DNA from: Thiomonas arsenitoxydans
Lineage (GTDB): Bacteria; Pseudomonadota; Gammaproteobacteria; Burkholderiales; Burkholderiaceae_C
Length of the DNA stretch: 64,000 nt
NCBI RefSeq assembly: GCF_000253115.1
Contig: NC_014145.1
Coordinates: forward strand, 2,294,001 to 2,358,000
Direction of reading: 5' to 3'
Below are positions 28,743 through 37,773 of this stretch, one piece after another. Numbering within the stretch: the first letter of the stretch is position 1; each line of letters begins with the position of its first letter. The notes under the pieces were generated by a model. The model saw only the letters and a program-made list of their open reading frames with translations, was not told the origin of the DNA and did no database searches. The translations under genes were made by a program, and so were the position numbers.

Positions 28743-29390
28743 TCAGCGATCCAATCCCTTGGATTTCTTGCTCAGCGGCAAGGCCCGACGCATGCCCTCA
28801 ATGGTCGAGGGCTCGTTGCCCTTGGCTCGCTCGGGAAGTGGACGTTCGGAGATCGTCTGCCCGAGCAAGCTGATTCGCTGCGTCAAATCTGCGGGCTTGA
28901 GCCCGTATTCAGACAGTCGGCTCTGAGGAACCTGCGATGCCCGGCGTTCCAGCTCGTCGTGATGAATCAGTTTGCTCTCCAGCATCACGCCCAGAAATTC
29001 CTTGTCCTTCTCTCTCCATGCAACAAGCTTGGAAACTGCCATGTCGGTCGGGTCCAAACAGAAGCCGTCTGCAAGCGTGATGGGATCGCGCACCTGATTG
29101 AGACGGTATTGCCACCCGTTAGGCAACACAGCGGTCTCTGGCCCGACCCCTTGTGCGTAGTATCCAAACGTCTCGTGGAACGGGGATCCTTCTCCGATTG
29201 ATCCGTCGATCAAGTCAGCGAGTTCGGGTGCATCCAGTGGGTAGATGTCGGCTTCCGCGGAGTACCCCAAGACCCCTGGCGGGTCGGGCATGACGCCGAC
29301 GATCGATTGAGAGCCGACGACGATGAATCGGCCTTGCTTGGTGATCGCCGATGCGGCACGAAGAATGTGCTCAAGCTGCTCCCTGTTCAT
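28743..29390 (-). CDS. DUF6036-type nucleotidyltransferase-like protein
   Basis: The 215-residue protein has a nucleotidyltransferase-like start: RFIVVGSQSIVG (G-S motif of the NTase fold) followed by YSAEADIYPLDAP, where the acidic pair would bind metal. The later DPTDMAVSKLVAWREKDKEF is typical of DUF6036/AbiEii-related proteins. Such proteins can be toxins of type IV toxin-antitoxin systems that nucleotidylate tRNA. A small upstream gene overlaps it by 20 bp, consistent with a two-gene cassette. It sits between trbB and the relaxase. Confidence 0.6.
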   Translation of the reverse strand: MNREQLEHILRAASAITKQGRFIVVGSQSIVGVMPDPPGVLGYSAEADIYPLDAPELADLIDGSIGEGSPFHETFGYYAQGVGPETAVLPNGWQYRLNQVRDPITLADGFCLDPTDMAVSKLVAWREKDKEFLGVMLESKLIHHDELERRASQVPQSRLSEYGLKPADLTQRISLLGQTISERPLPERAKGNEPSTIEGMRRALPLSKKSKGLDR

Positions 29391-29706
29391 GTTTCGCTTC
29401 CTTCAAGAGCGCCCACCTCTTGCGAGGCGGAACCAGCACGGAAAAGGGAGAGCTTTGCCGCAAACGTGTGGCGTATTCGTCTTCAGACACCATGACCTGC
29501 ACGACCACAGATTGACCACGGGCAATCAACGACAACCACTCGTCCCAGTCACGGCACGCGTTGATGCCGTTGGACTGCTTCCAGCTCCGCAGAATTGCCT
29601 CGGCACGGCCCAACAACGCCTCATCGCGAGCGACTGCCCCCGCTGCCTCTCGATGCAACAGGAGGCTGAACCTGTCGTTTCGCGCATGGCTGTTGATCGC
29701 CCTCAT
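29371..29706 (-). CDS. small partner of the nucleotidyltransferase, antitoxin candidate
   Basis: From the ATG at 29706 the protein has 111 residues. Its N-terminal part is helical (HREAAGAVARDEALLGRAEA) and the C-terminus is basic. It overlaps the nucleotidyltransferase gene by 20 bp, the usual order for an antitoxin before its toxin. I know no family name. The longer in-frame start at 29823 would pass through the CRISPR-repeat-like sequence and is less likely. Confidence 0.5.
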   Translation of the reverse strand: MRAINSHARNDRFSLLLHREAAGAVARDEALLGRAEAILRSWKQSNGINACRDWDEWLSLIARGQSVVVQVMVSEDEYATRLRQSSPFSVLVPPRKRWALLKEAKHEQGAA

Positions 29707-29781
29707 CGAAAACAAGCTCCGGTTGGCCCCCCCCTTCAGGGAGGCAATTGAACTTGGGAGAGGCGTAACCTCTTCCGTGTT

Positions 29782-29815
29782 GTTTCGCCCGGACAGTCCG
29801 GGCGCGGATTGAAAC
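29782..29815. CRISPR. single CRISPR-repeat-like sequence (orphan)
   Basis: The 34 bases have the form of a type I CRISPR repeat: a GC-rich hairpin (CGCCCGGAC-A-GTCCGGGCG) and the typical 3' end GCGGATTGAAAC. Only one copy is present, with no second repeat, spacer or cas gene in the window, so it is not an array. Confidence 0.35.
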
Positions 29816-29897
29816 GAACGCATGTTATCCCGTACAGAAATGACTATGCAGCCGACGGTTGATCAGTGATCAATCGTGGTTGCGCGACGATCACGAT

Positions 29898-32042
29898 TCA
29901 CCGGTCATGCCCTATGTCCCGCTGCCTCGCCAACCCGCCCACTTCCCGCATGAAGCCGGCATAGCGCTCGCCCAGCGCCTTGCGGGTGTGCGCGTTCGCT
30001 GCGGCGACATCCCCGCTCATTTTCTCGATGCGCTCCATGCCCCGCATCCAGTCCTGCACAGCGGGGGTGCGCGCTGCGTCGGTCTGGGCCTGCTGCCACG
30101 CCGTCAGCGCCGCATCGACTGCCCGCATTTCGGGCAGCGCAGCGGCGTCCTGCGGTTTCAAGGACTTGGCCGCATCGGGGGCCGACTTCTCCACAGCCGT
30201 TGGGGACAACTGGGGCGGGCGCTGCCTGCGCTGCTGCTCATCCTGCACGATGGCCTGCAAGTCGGCGTCCACGACTTCGATGCCCAGCCGCACCGCCTGC
30301 CGCGCCGCCCGTTCCCTGAACTCGGCGCTGCCGGTGATGTCCACCTTGCCGCCGTACTTCTGCGCCGCCATGCGCAGGGCCGCTTCCAGACTGTCATCGC
30401 TCTTGTCGTGCATCACGATACGCGGGCCGGTGTCAGTGAACTTGTCCCGCCCCTGTGCATCACGGTACAGCACGAGTTGCCGCTTGTGGTCAATCTGCGC
30501 ATCCAGTCCGGCCAGGGTGAGCTTGCGCAGCGGATCGAGTTCCTCGCCCTCGATGCCGTCGATCTGCTGGTTTTTGTTGCGCTGCTCGCGATAGCGGATG
30601 CCGCGCAGCGCGGCCTGCGCCGCTTCGTCGCCCTGTGCCGCTTCGCGCTCAAGCCACTTGCACCACACGTCCTGTTTGGTCAGCTTGGCCGAGAGCGCCT
30701 TGCGCTGCGCCGCCTGACGCTTTTGCAGAGCTTCGCGCTGCTGCGCGGCCTTGAGCGCCCACAAGGACTGCAGCACGGCCAGCGGCTGGCCCTGCTGCCG
30801 GGCCTCCATGGTCAGTGCCTTGCGCTCATGGCGCATTTGCGCGGCGAGTTCCTGCCTTTCGCGCTGGTGTTGGCTGCGCAGCTCGGCGCGCTGCTGCGGT
30901 CGCTGTGCGCGCCCTGCAGCCTGTTCGGCATCGAAGCGGGCGGCGAGTACGGCGCGGGCGTCGGCCCGGGCTTGCCTGCGCAGGGCGCGGAGGTCGGGGT
31001 CACGGGCTGAGTTTTTTGCGGGCTCACGTTCCGGTTTATCGCTTTGGCTGCGGCTTGTCTTGACGTACTCCGCATAGGCGCGTGACGGTGCTGTTTCAGA
31101 TTGCAGGGCGGCAACGAAGGGGCCGAGGCGCTTTTCCAGTTCGGCCTTGCTGGCCCAGCGTCCCAGCTGGGAGGCCTTGGCGGCCAGGATGCGGCCATCG
31201 TCGAGCTGGGTGGTGACGACCAGACCGGAGCCTTTGGACTGAAGGGTGACGCCGTGCTGCGCCAGGGCCTGATGGGCGTCGGCCCAGGTGGCGCCAGAGG
31301 TCTGCACGGCGGAGCGCAGGTCTTGGGCGGGCTGGCCGGCGACCCAGGACTGGAAGGAGTCGGCGCCGAGACGGTATTCGGCGGCGGCGGCCCCACGCGT
31401 CAAACGTGGCTTGCCCTCCTCCTTCAGCAGCCCTCGCGCGCGTCGTTCCGCACGGCTCATGCGCACGATGGTCGGCCCCTGGTCGGTATCCAGGGTGATG
31501 TAGGGGCCATTGGCACGGGCATAGCCGAATTCGAGTTCGAGTTCGCGCATGCAGCGGTCGAGGATGAAATAGTCCTTCTTGAACGGCGGCTGCACAGCGA
31601 TCAGTTTTTCGGGATGCACGCGGTTGATGACCAGGTGCACATGATCGTTGTCGGTATCTCGGTGGGTGGCCCAGGCGGCCTGATGCGCACTGAAGCCGAG
31701 CGCATCCATGACGTGCTTGCAGGCGTGTTCGGCCTGCTGCGCCGTGGGGTGTTCGCCCTCCTGCCAGGTGATGGCGACGTGATAGACGGGGTTGCCTTTG
31801 AACCGGCCTTTGCGTTCGCAGTCTCGGACGACGCCGTCGCAGACGCCGGCAAGGTCTTCGGCGTAGGCCAGACGGTGTTCGCCAAGCGTCCAGTAGATCT
31901 GATCGTCGTCGATGTTGAAGTGGCCGCCGTCCAGGGTCTGTCCAGGCGGCAATTCTTCATTGCCGCGCATGACGTAGCGCATGACGTGGGCGAATCCCTT
32001 GCTGGGCGCGCCCGGTTTGAGTGTGATGACTTTGGCAAGCAT
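29898..32042 (-). CDS. MOBP-type relaxase with LPD7 domain
   Basis: The start ATG at 32042 overlaps the mobC stop (TGATG), giving 714 residues. The relaxase domain has the candidate nicking Tyr23 (HVMRYVM) and metal motif III H127-x-D-x4-H134-x-H136 (HRDTDNDHVHLVINRVHP). After a long charged coiled region (about 340-480) comes an LPD7 domain (about 520-610; PRIVMHDKSDDSLEAALRMA). The C-terminus is helical. It would nick oriT and pilot the strand. The LPD7 domain is shared with the primase at 1-3.5 kb. Confidence 0.87.
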   Translation of the reverse strand: MLAKVITLKPGAPSKGFAHVMRYVMRGNEELPPGQTLDGGHFNIDDDQIYWTLGEHRLAYAEDLAGVCDGVVRDCERKGRFKGNPVYHVAITWQEGEHPTAQQAEHACKHVMDALGFSAHQAAWATHRDTDNDHVHLVINRVHPEKLIAVQPPFKKDYFILDRCMRELELEFGYARANGPYITLDTDQGPTIVRMSRAERRARGLLKEEGKPRLTRGAAAAEYRLGADSFQSWVAGQPAQDLRSAVQTSGATWADAHQALAQHGVTLQSKGSGLVVTTQLDDGRILAAKASQLGRWASKAELEKRLGPFVAALQSETAPSRAYAEYVKTSRSQSDKPEREPAKNSARDPDLRALRRQARADARAVLAARFDAEQAAGRAQRPQQRAELRSQHQRERQELAAQMRHERKALTMEARQQGQPLAVLQSLWALKAAQQREALQKRQAAQRKALSAKLTKQDVWCKWLEREAAQGDEAAQAALRGIRYREQRNKNQQIDGIEGEELDPLRKLTLAGLDAQIDHKRQLVLYRDAQGRDKFTDTGPRIVMHDKSDDSLEAALRMAAQKYGGKVDITGSAEFRERAARQAVRLGIEVVDADLQAIVQDEQQRRQRPPQLSPTAVEKSAPDAAKSLKPQDAAALPEMRAVDAALTAWQQAQTDAARTPAVQDWMRGMERIEKMSGDVAAANAHTRKALGERYAGFMREVGGLARQRDIGHDR

Positions 32043-32353
32043 CAGGGCGTCCTTCTCAGCATGGCGGCGGTGCGCCGGAGTTCTTCGACCAGTTGCCACC
32101 AGCGGCGGCGGTCATCGCCCGATGCCCAGCCCTTGTCTTTGGGGTAGAGATGTTTGAGCAGACGTCCGAGCTGGTCGATGCGCTGCGCGGTGGAGTCGTC
32201 GGCGTGGCTGATCACCGCTTGATGCGTGGCACGCAGGCGGATGAGTTCCGACATGCTTTTGTTGGCCGCCTGCGCCTGATTGCGCAGATCGGTGAGCTGG
32301 GCGGTGGTGAGGCGCACGCGCACGGTGTGGGGCTTGCGATCTTGAGAGTCCAT
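32042..32353 (-). CDS. mobC: MobC-like relaxosome accessory protein
   Basis: This 103-residue basic protein has a ribbon-helix-helix-like start (HTVRVRLTTAQLTDLRNQAQ followed by KSMSELIRLRATHQ), typical of MobC/TraJ-like proteins that bind oriT and load the relaxase. It is the first gene of mobC-relaxase, coupled by TGATG, and its start faces the putative oriT region. Confidence 0.8.
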   Translation of the reverse strand: MDSQDRKPHTVRVRLTTAQLTDLRNQAQAANKSMSELIRLRATHQAVISHADDSTAQRIDQLGRLLKHLYPKDKGWASGDDRRRWWQLVEELRRTAAMLRRTP

Positions 32354-32700
32354 GCCGTGACTCTGCGAGACAGGGACGGCACGGTCTGTCCGAGGCGTGG
32401 CACGTCTCTGATCGGTCGTGAGGCGGTTTGAGGCGGACGTGTGTCAGGCGTGTCTCAAACGTCCGATGCGTAAAAACCTTGCAAGGTAATGTTTCGTGGG
32501 ACATTTCGGACGCCGCTGGACGCGGCATGCCGACGCCTGGCGGCGCCATGTCACACGAAACGCTTGGTCAGGGCTGCGCCCCGACACCCTCTTGGACAAC
32601 TCCCGCCGCAGCGCGGACGCCGATGACGGTTCTCCGCGGTTCCCTTGTCGCACCCTGGCCCCGTCTCGCAGAGTCCGGGTAGGGCGCCGATGAAAGGCGC
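32354..32700. other. mobilisation intergenic region, candidate oriT
   Basis: These 347 bases lie upstream of mobC and are bounded on the right by the IS21 element. They contain a 14-bp inverted repeat, described separately, followed by GC-rich direct and inverted motifs (GGACGCCGCTGGACGCGG). There is no gene. In mobilisable elements this is the usual place for oriT. Confidence 0.4.
32491..32561. repeat. inverted repeat GTTTCGTGGGACAT / ATGTCACACGAAAC
   Basis: Arms at 32491-32504 and 32548-32561 match at 13 of 14 positions and are separated by 43 bases. The arrangement resembles accessory-protein binding sites beside the nic site in oriT regions. I cannot identify the nic base. Confidence 0.45.
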
Positions 32701-32839
32701 GTGTTCGTGCCGATGGAATTTTGACCCACCGTGCCGATTCAATTTTGACCCGGGGTCTAAGGCCGACTGCGTCGCAGTCGGGTGTGGATAAGTCTACGGT
32801 TTTTGCGTGGGGTTGGCTCCTGGTGGGTGGGTTTGGATC

Positions 32840-32886
32840 CTTGGGGCAAGCTGCGTCGGGCGTAGCCCAGAGCGGCTTGCCCCAAG
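32840..32886. terminator. 12-bp-stem hairpin downstream of istB
   Basis: CTTGGGGCAAGC (32840-32851) and GCTTGCCCCAAG (32875-32886) are a perfect inverted repeat located 13 bases past the istB stop. No T-run follows on the transcribed strand, so it may be an attenuator or 3' stability element rather than a classical terminator. A second hairpin (CCGACTGCG-T-CGCAGTCGG) is at 32763-32781. Confidence 0.4.
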
Positions 32887-32898
32887 GGCTTGTGGGGG

Positions 32899-33717
32899 TC
32901 AAAGCGGTGTCTCGGGCTCAGCGGGCTGGGGTGCCTGTGCTGTGCCCGAACGCCTTTGCTCCCGCGCCTTGATGCGGGTCTTGGCGGTTTCCGTGCTGTG
33001 ACGGAAGCGGTAGCTCTCGTTCCCGGTTTCCAGAATGTGGCAGTGGTGTGTGAGCCGGTCGAGCAAGGCGGTGGTCATCTTCGCATCGATGAACACGCTG
33101 GACCACTCGCCGAAGGCCAGATTGGTCGTGATCAGCACGCTGGTGTGCTCGTAGAGCTTGGACAGCAGATGGAACAACAAAGCCCCGCCCGCCTGACTGA
33201 AGGGCAGATACCCCAGCTCATCGAGAATGACCAAGTCCATACGCAAGAGGCTTGCCGCAATCCGCCCGGCTTTGCCCTGCGCCTTCTCCTGCTCCAGCGC
33301 GTTGACCAGATCGACGGTGGAGTAAAACCGCACCCGCTTGCCGTGCTGCGTGATGCCCGCCACGCCGATGGCCGTGCCCAGATGGCTCTTTCCCGTGCCG
33401 GGCCCGCCCACCAGCACGACGTTGTGCGCGGCTTCGGTAAAGGCCATGCTGGCGAGTTGCCCCACCAGCGTGCGATCAACCCTTGAGGCATCAAAGTCAA
33501 ACCCCGCTAGATCGCGGTGCACCGGGAAGCGGGCCGAGAGGATTTGATGGCGTACCGAGCGCACGGCGCGATCTTCCTGCTCGGCCTGCAGCAAATGCTC
33601 GACGAGCCACTGCGCGGCATCCAGCCTGGCGTTCGTCCCCAGACCTTGCAAATCGGCCCAGGCGCCGGCCATGCCGTGCAGCCGCAACGCCTTGAGTTCC
33701 GCAATGACCTCACGCAT
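32899..33717 (-). CDS. istB: IstB-type AAA+ transposition helper
   Basis: The 272-residue protein has the normal IstB length, with an N-terminal helical region, Walker [17 protein letters not shown] (about residues 103-118), Walker [16 protein letters not shown], and sensor region [11 protein letters not shown]. It assembles on target DNA and activates IstA. The start overlaps istA by 8 bp. Confidence 0.93.
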   Translation of the reverse strand: MREVIAELKALRLHGMAGAWADLQGLGTNARLDAAQWLVEHLLQAEQEDRAVRSVRHQILSARFPVHRDLAGFDFDASRVDRTLVGQLASMAFTEAAHNVVLVGGPGTGKSHLGTAIGVAGITQHGKRVRFYSTVDLVNALEQEKAQGKAGRIAASLLRMDLVILDELGYLPFSQAGGALLFHLLSKLYEHTSVLITTNLAFGEWSSVFIDAKMTTALLDRLTHHCHILETGNESYRFRHSTETAKTRIKAREQRRSGTAQAPQPAEPETPL

Positions 33718-35239
33718 GATCTCGCTCCTCGTCAGTCACCCGCAGGCGGTCATAGCGGGCCGTGTCGGCGCGGGGTGGATCGGCCATCGTCAAGGCCGTG
33801 GTCACTTGGGCGGGCTGGGGGCCGGTCTGCAAGCGCCCCATCACGTTGACCACATGCTCCACGCTGATGCGCCCGGACGGGGCCGTGGCTTCCAGCACCA
33901 GCGCAGCGGCCACCAGGACCGCCTCCAGCCCGGATGCGGGCACCAGCGCCAGCACCTGGGCCATGAGCCGGTCGCCCCCGTCTTGCCGCAGCAGCGCCTG
34001 GCGCAGTTGCTGCAAGGGCTGGGGCAGATCGGCAAACGGCGCGCCGTTGCGCAACGCCCCGGGTTTGCGTTGAATCAGCGGCACATAGTGCTGCCAGTCG
34101 TAGGTGGTCTGTCCCCGGTTGGCCAGCCGCGCATGGCGGGCCACACACACGCCGTCATGCACCACGACCACCTCGGTGGGATACACCCGGGTGCTCACCC
34201 GCCGCCCGGCGAGTTCACAGGGCACGGAGTAACGATTGCCAGCCATGGCCACCAGACAGGTGCTGCTGACCTTGACCGTGTTGTCCACATAGCCGTCGAA
34301 CGCTGTGGGCATGGGCATGAGGTGCGGCTGCTCGTGCTCGAGCATCTCGGCCACGGTGAACTGGCTGAACTCGGGATGGAAGATCTCCTGCCACAAGCCA
34401 CGGCAGCGCATGGCCAGCCAGGCATTGAGTTCGGCAAAGGAGCGCCAGGGCGTCGACAGGGCCTCAATCCACACACGTCGCCTGCTGTCCTGGACGTTCT
34501 TCTCCACCACCCCCTTCTCCCAACCGGAAGCGACGTTGCAGAAGTCGGGGTCGAACAGGTAGTGGCTGCACATCGCCGCAAAGCGCGCGTTGACGTCGCG
34601 CTTCTTGCGCGGGTGCACTTTGTCGACGGCTGTCTTCATGTTGTCATAGATGCCGCGATGCGGCACTCCGCCGAAGGCGGCAAACGCCTGGGTATGGGCG
34701 TCAAACAGCATCTCGTGACCTTGGCTGGGATAGGCCCCCAGCCAGAAGGCACGGCTGGCGCACAGCTTGACGTGGGCAACCTGCACGCGGTACGGCACGC
34801 CGCCCACCACCATGCTCTCTTCACTCCAGTCGAACTGGAAGGCTTCGCCCAGCGCAAACGTCAAGGGCACGAAGGCGTGCACAGCGCTCGTGCCATCGGC
34901 CTGTCGCCAAGCGCGCAGTAAATCGGTGACGCGGCTGTAGGCGCCGTCATAGCCTTGTCGCTTCAACTCGGCATGCAATGCCCTGGCCGTGCGCCGCTGC
35001 GCTTTAGGACGCTGCGCATCAATGGCCACGGCCTGCCGGAGCCACTCCACATAGGGCGCGAGCTTGCGCGAGGGTTGTGTTCGCCGCGCCGCGTACCGCG
35101 GTACGACATCGCCCGGCTGGCGTAGCCAGGTACGCACCGTGTTGCGCGACAGCCCCGTACTGCGGGCAATCTCTCGAACGGATTTGTTCTGGCGGAAATG
35201 CATCCGCCGGATCTTGCCAATCATGTCCATGGTGATCAC
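33710..35239 (-). CDS. istA: IstA-type DDE transposase
   Basis: This 509-residue transposase has an N-terminal helix-turn-helix ([20 protein letters not shown]) and a DDE integrase core with [12 protein letters not shown] (first Asp), [16 protein letters not shown] (second Asp) and a downstream Glu in [12 protein letters not shown]. The start is GTG at 35239, in the same context as the truncated copy at 19.4 kb. Intact length suggests the element could still move. Confidence 0.93.
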   Translation of the reverse strand: MITMDMIGKIRRMHFRQNKSVREIARSTGLSRNTVRTWLRQPGDVVPRYAARRTQPSRKLAPYVEWLRQAVAIDAQRPKAQRRTARALHAELKRQGYDGAYSRVTDLLRAWRQADGTSAVHAFVPLTFALGEAFQFDWSEESMVVGGVPYRVQVAHVKLCASRAFWLGAYPSQGHEMLFDAHTQAFAAFGGVPHRGIYDNMKTAVDKVHPRKKRDVNARFAAMCSHYLFDPDFCNVASGWEKGVVEKNVQDSRRRVWIEALSTPWRSFAELNAWLAMRCRGLWQEIFHPEFSQFTVAEMLEHEQPHLMPMPTAFDGYVDNTVKVSSTCLVAMAGNRYSVPCELAGRRVSTRVYPTEVVVVHDGVCVARHARLANRGQTTYDWQHYVPLIQRKPGALRNGAPFADLPQPLQQLRQALLRQDGGDRLMAQVLALVPASGLEAVLVAAALVLEATAPSGRISVEHVVNVMGRLQTGPQPAQVTTALTMADPPRADTARYDRLRVTDEERDHA

Positions 35240-35347
35240 TCCTGCTCCCCGTGCCTAAAAAAGCAGCAGGGTAGGTGGAACACCCGGGTCAATTTTGCGT
35301 CGGCATAACCTTCAAAAGTGGGTCAATTTTCGTTCGGCACGAACACC

Positions 35348-35464
35348 TACCTCAACCCAACAGTCAAAGAACAGGCCAAAACCTATGACCCGGCGTGCGA
35401 CGTAGCCGCCAGCGCTTACTACAAGCGAATGATGAATGCGAAAACCCAGCCGGGCGCGTTCTAA
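35348..35464 (+). pseudogene. 3' fragment of a gene cut by IS21 right end
   Basis: An open frame emerging from the IS end encodes YLNPTVKEQAKTYDPACDVA then SAYYKRMMNAKTQPGAF and a stop. It has no start codon of its own and looks like the C-terminus of a gene whose front part is not found left of the element. Family not recognised. Confidence 0.4.
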
Positions 35465-35481
35465 CCATCGAGGTCACTCAG

Positions 35482-35688
35482 ATGCAATCCGCCGGAATGA
35501 CGTTCATCATCGCGATGATTGTTCTCTACGCCCTCTTCCACCTGTTCTGGATGGCGCCGATCTGGGCCAAACTGATCGTCTTGTCTCCCCTCCTCTGGTC
35601 GCTGGGGCGTCTGTTGTGGGCGGTCTACAAGCGGCTGGGCTGGGAGATCAAACGCCGTCGCATGGCCACGCGCTCTCAGCGTCTGTGA
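35482..35688 (+). CDS. small membrane protein (68 aa)
   Basis: MQSAGMTFIIAMIVLYALFH begins a protein with two hydrophobic segments (6-24 and 29-50) and a very basic C-terminus (KRLGWEIKRRRMATRSQRL). The ATG at 35482 has GAGGT 7 bases upstream. It is first in a run of four tightly packed plus-strand genes. Function unknown. Confidence 0.6.
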   Translation: MQSAGMTFIIAMIVLYALFHLFWMAPIWAKLIVLSPLLWSLGRLLWAVYKRLGWEIKRRRMATRSQRL

Positions 35689-35707
35689 TTGAACAGGAGG
35701 ATGCCCC

Positions 35708-35986
35708 GTGCTCAACGATTTGCTCGAACTTCCCCAACGGGTGATCGCGTTCGCGCGCATCGGCCTGCGGACTTCTCCTGCTGACATTGAGGCGGCGATC
35801 CGCTGCCTCGATCAGGCGCAGAACAGCATGCGCAGCGCCGGACAGAGCGCGGTCGCGTTGCACCCCGCCCGTGCTGCGCTGGCCTCTTTGCGCTGGGGGC
35901 ACCTGCCGCATCGGGATGTCTGCATTTCTGCGGTGTCGAGCCTGGGCGCTGTGATGGTCCTCGGTGAGTCGGTGGAGGAAACGTGA
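35708..35986 (+). CDS. small conserved hypothetical (92 aa), paralogue of the 51.8 kb gene
   Basis: GTG start with AGGAGG 7 bases upstream. The core QRVIAFARIG and PARAALASLRWGHLPHRDVC aligns along its length with the 101-residue protein at 51839 (QRVIAMARLG; SAARAAAAVLALDHLPNEATC). Both follow a small membrane protein gene. The helical content suggests a regulator or adaptor; no named family is known to me. Confidence 0.6.
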   Translation: MLNDLLELPQRVIAFARIGLRTSPADIEAAIRCLDQAQNSMRSAGQSAVALHPARAALASLRWGHLPHRDVCISAVSSLGAVMVLGESVEET

Positions 35987-36159
35987 TGCACCTGGACATC
36001 GGACACATGGCCGTCAGCTCTCTGGTGCATGGGCTGGTCTACGACGTGATTTTCAAGGCCACGAGGCATCTGACGGTCATGCAGACGGCTGGGCTGGCGG
36101 TTGTGGTGATCGCTGGCCTGTGGCTGGCAGCAAGAATGTTTGGAGGGAAGCGGCGATGA
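35986..36159 (+). CDS. very small membrane protein (57 aa)
   Basis: The ATG at 35986 overlaps the stop of the previous gene (TGATG), and the stop overlaps the next start (ATGA). It has one clear membrane helix (TAGLAVVVIAGLWLAARMF) and a basic tail (GGKRR). Translational coupling on both sides supports a real gene. Confidence 0.55.
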   Translation: MHLDIGHMAVSSLVHGLVYDVIFKATRHLTVMQTAGLAVVVIAGLWLAARMFGGKRR

Positions 36160-36686
36160 CAAAACCACGGGTCTATCTGGCCGGGCCAGACTTGTTCTTT
36201 GAGGATCGTGATGCGCGCTATGCGCGCCTGCGTGCGGCTTGCGCAAATGCAGGTCTGGAGGCGGTGGCTCCGACCGACGGCCTCGAAGTGCATACGGAAA
36301 GGCCGCTTTCGGTGGCCGAGCAGATTTACCAGCACAACTTGCGTCTGCTGCGCGATTGCGACGGGGTGCTGGTGAATCTCAGCCCATTCCGGGGTGTTGA
36401 ACCGGATAGCGGGACTGTCTTTGAGGCGGCTTTCGCCACCGCTATCGGCAAACCCGTAGCCGCCTGGATCGGTGACCACTGGAACACCCAAGAACGCTCT
36501 GCCGTGCTGCGCAAGGTCTGGCGTGATGCGGATGGCCGGGTGCGCGATAGTCACGACGGCGGACTGGTAGAGGACTTTGGACTGCCCGCCAATCTGATGT
36601 TGGCTTGTAGTTTTTCCGTCTCGCCTGCGCCATGGCAAGCGATCGAACGGCTGCTCATGGCTTTGCCGGTTATGGAAGGGGTCTGA
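36156..36686 (+). CDS. nucleoside 2-deoxyribosyltransferase-family protein
   Basis: From the ATG at 36156 the protein has 176 residues: MTKPRVYLAGPDLFFEDRDA, then EAVAPTDG, a conserved Asp in RDCDGVLVNLSPFRG and the catalytic Glu in DSGTVFEAAFA. The family transfers deoxyribose between nucleobases or hydrolyses nucleotides. It is co-translated with the two small genes upstream (ATGA overlap). Confidence 0.82.
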   Translation: MTKPRVYLAGPDLFFEDRDARYARLRAACANAGLEAVAPTDGLEVHTERPLSVAEQIYQHNLRLLRDCDGVLVNLSPFRGVEPDSGTVFEAAFATAIGKPVAAWIGDHWNTQERSAVLRKVWRDADGRVRDSHDGGLVEDFGLPANLMLACSFSVSPAPWQAIERLLMALPVMEGV

Positions 36687-36872
36687 AATGAGCTGCTCCG
36701 GCACTAGCCCACCAAGTCAACGACCGCGCGGTGGACACCGCCTATGGCTATAAAGGCGACCGCACCGTACTCCATGCGTGGCGTTTTTGTTCAGCCGGTA
36801 TCAGCGGCTGAACAACCTGCTACCGCCCCTGAAAAAGCAGTATCGACACCGGGTGGTGCCCCAAGTGGTGAT

Positions 36873-37223
36873 ATGACCCGATCCGAACTGATCGACTGAC
36901 TGCTGGAGAGCCACCCTCACCTAGCGCGCAAGGATGCCGAAGAGGCTGGAGAAGTCATTTTGAACGGCATCATGCGAGCGGTGGCCGAGGGAAAGCGGGT
37001 GGAAATTCGCAATTTCGGCGTTTTCAGCGCTTCGCTGCGCAAGGCTCATCTGACGCGCAGTCCGAAGACCGCCAAGCCTGTGCCGAAGGCCTCCGCCCGG
37101 TTTCCAAAGTTCAGGGCTGACAAACCGCTGCAGGCACTGGAGCCGATTGCCCTGAAGCAAACAGCCCTGAGTCCTGTTGCCCTCGATGCGGCGAGTGCGT
37201 CGCCCATTGTGACGTCGTTCTAA
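36873..37223 (+). pseudogene. IHF/HU-like gene with in-frame TGA
   Basis: MTRSELID-stop-LLESHPHLARKDAEEAGE continues as a DNA-bending protein of the IHF-beta type (VEIRNFGVFSASLRKAHLTR; RSPKTAKPV). The ninth codon is TGA (36897-36899), where IhfB has a normal residue. A restart at 36960 would lose the first helices. The C-terminal tail is longer than in IhfB. Either a recent nonsense mutation or a sequencing error. Confidence 0.65.
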
Positions 37224-37773
37224 AAAGTTCAGCCCCGGCAATCCGGGCCATGCTCGCGCAATTCAGGGGTAGACCTGCTTCGTGATCAACGGCCTGCGCG
37301 AAATGGTCGGGGGTTTGACTAGAGGGTCAGAGATGGTGCGCTCGAATTCCGGCTCAAGCCGCGCTGAGCGCCTCGCACAATTCACGACAGAAATCACATA
37401 CGGCTTTATCTTATTTTGATAATCGTCAATATGCGATCTTCTCGAAAATATTAGAGAAAAATCTCATACTTTATTTTTTGTGAGAAATAAATCACAGAAT
37501 CAAGTTTTCCGTGTACCCCTGCAATAAGGGGATGGAAATTTCTGCCTGAAACCTGCTTAGGATGTCGTTTGTAAAGTCTGAAATTTACATTTCACCAACC
37601 TCCCATCCATGTTTTTCCCGGCGTTTGTTCCTTTGCGCCTGGCCCCTGCGCCGGCTCTGTCTCGCCACTTGAGGCACTTTTGCGTCAAGTTCTTGCATCG
37701 GGATAACACGCTTGGCTCGATGCCAGTCGCGCAGCACTGCGTTACCGGTTGACCCAACCCTACCCCGGAGAAA
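37224..37773. other. AT-rich promoter region of the signalling island
   Basis: 550 bases without a convincing gene. 37380-37560 is markedly AT-rich and contains an FNR-box-like site. It precedes the long plus-strand run starting at 37774 and is the likely main promoter region. The ribosome site GGAG precedes the ATG at 37774. Confidence 0.55.
37416..37429. promoter_or_regulatory. FNR-box-like site upstream of CZB/GGDEF operon
   Basis: TTGATAATCGTCAA matches TTGAT-N4-ATCAA at 9 of 10 positions. It lies about 345 bases before the first gene of the island, within the AT-rich promoter region. A CRP/FNR-family regulator is encoded in the same island at 52.1 kb. Confidence 0.4.

Larger units (their letters stand above)
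32701..35346 (-). mobile_element. IS21-family insertion sequence, apparently intact
   Basis: The ends are perfect 13-bp inverted repeats GTGTTCGTGCCGA (32701-32713) and TCGGCACGAACAC (35334-35346). Each end has an inner second copy of the binding motif (ATTTTGACCCGGG-type), as usual for IS21. istA and istB overlap by 8 bp. No target duplication is visible (left flank AAAGGCGC, right flank CTACCTCA), so the element may have recombined or the flank was deleted. A partial copy lies at 19.24-19.52 kb. Confidence 0.88.

Noticed and set aside
29782..29815. CRISPR array
   Set aside because: Only a single repeat-like copy with no spacer structure or cas genes, so it is listed as an orphan repeat.
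33671..34921. 416-codon plus-strand frame
   Set aside because: Antisense to istA, which has a complete DDE transposase signature.
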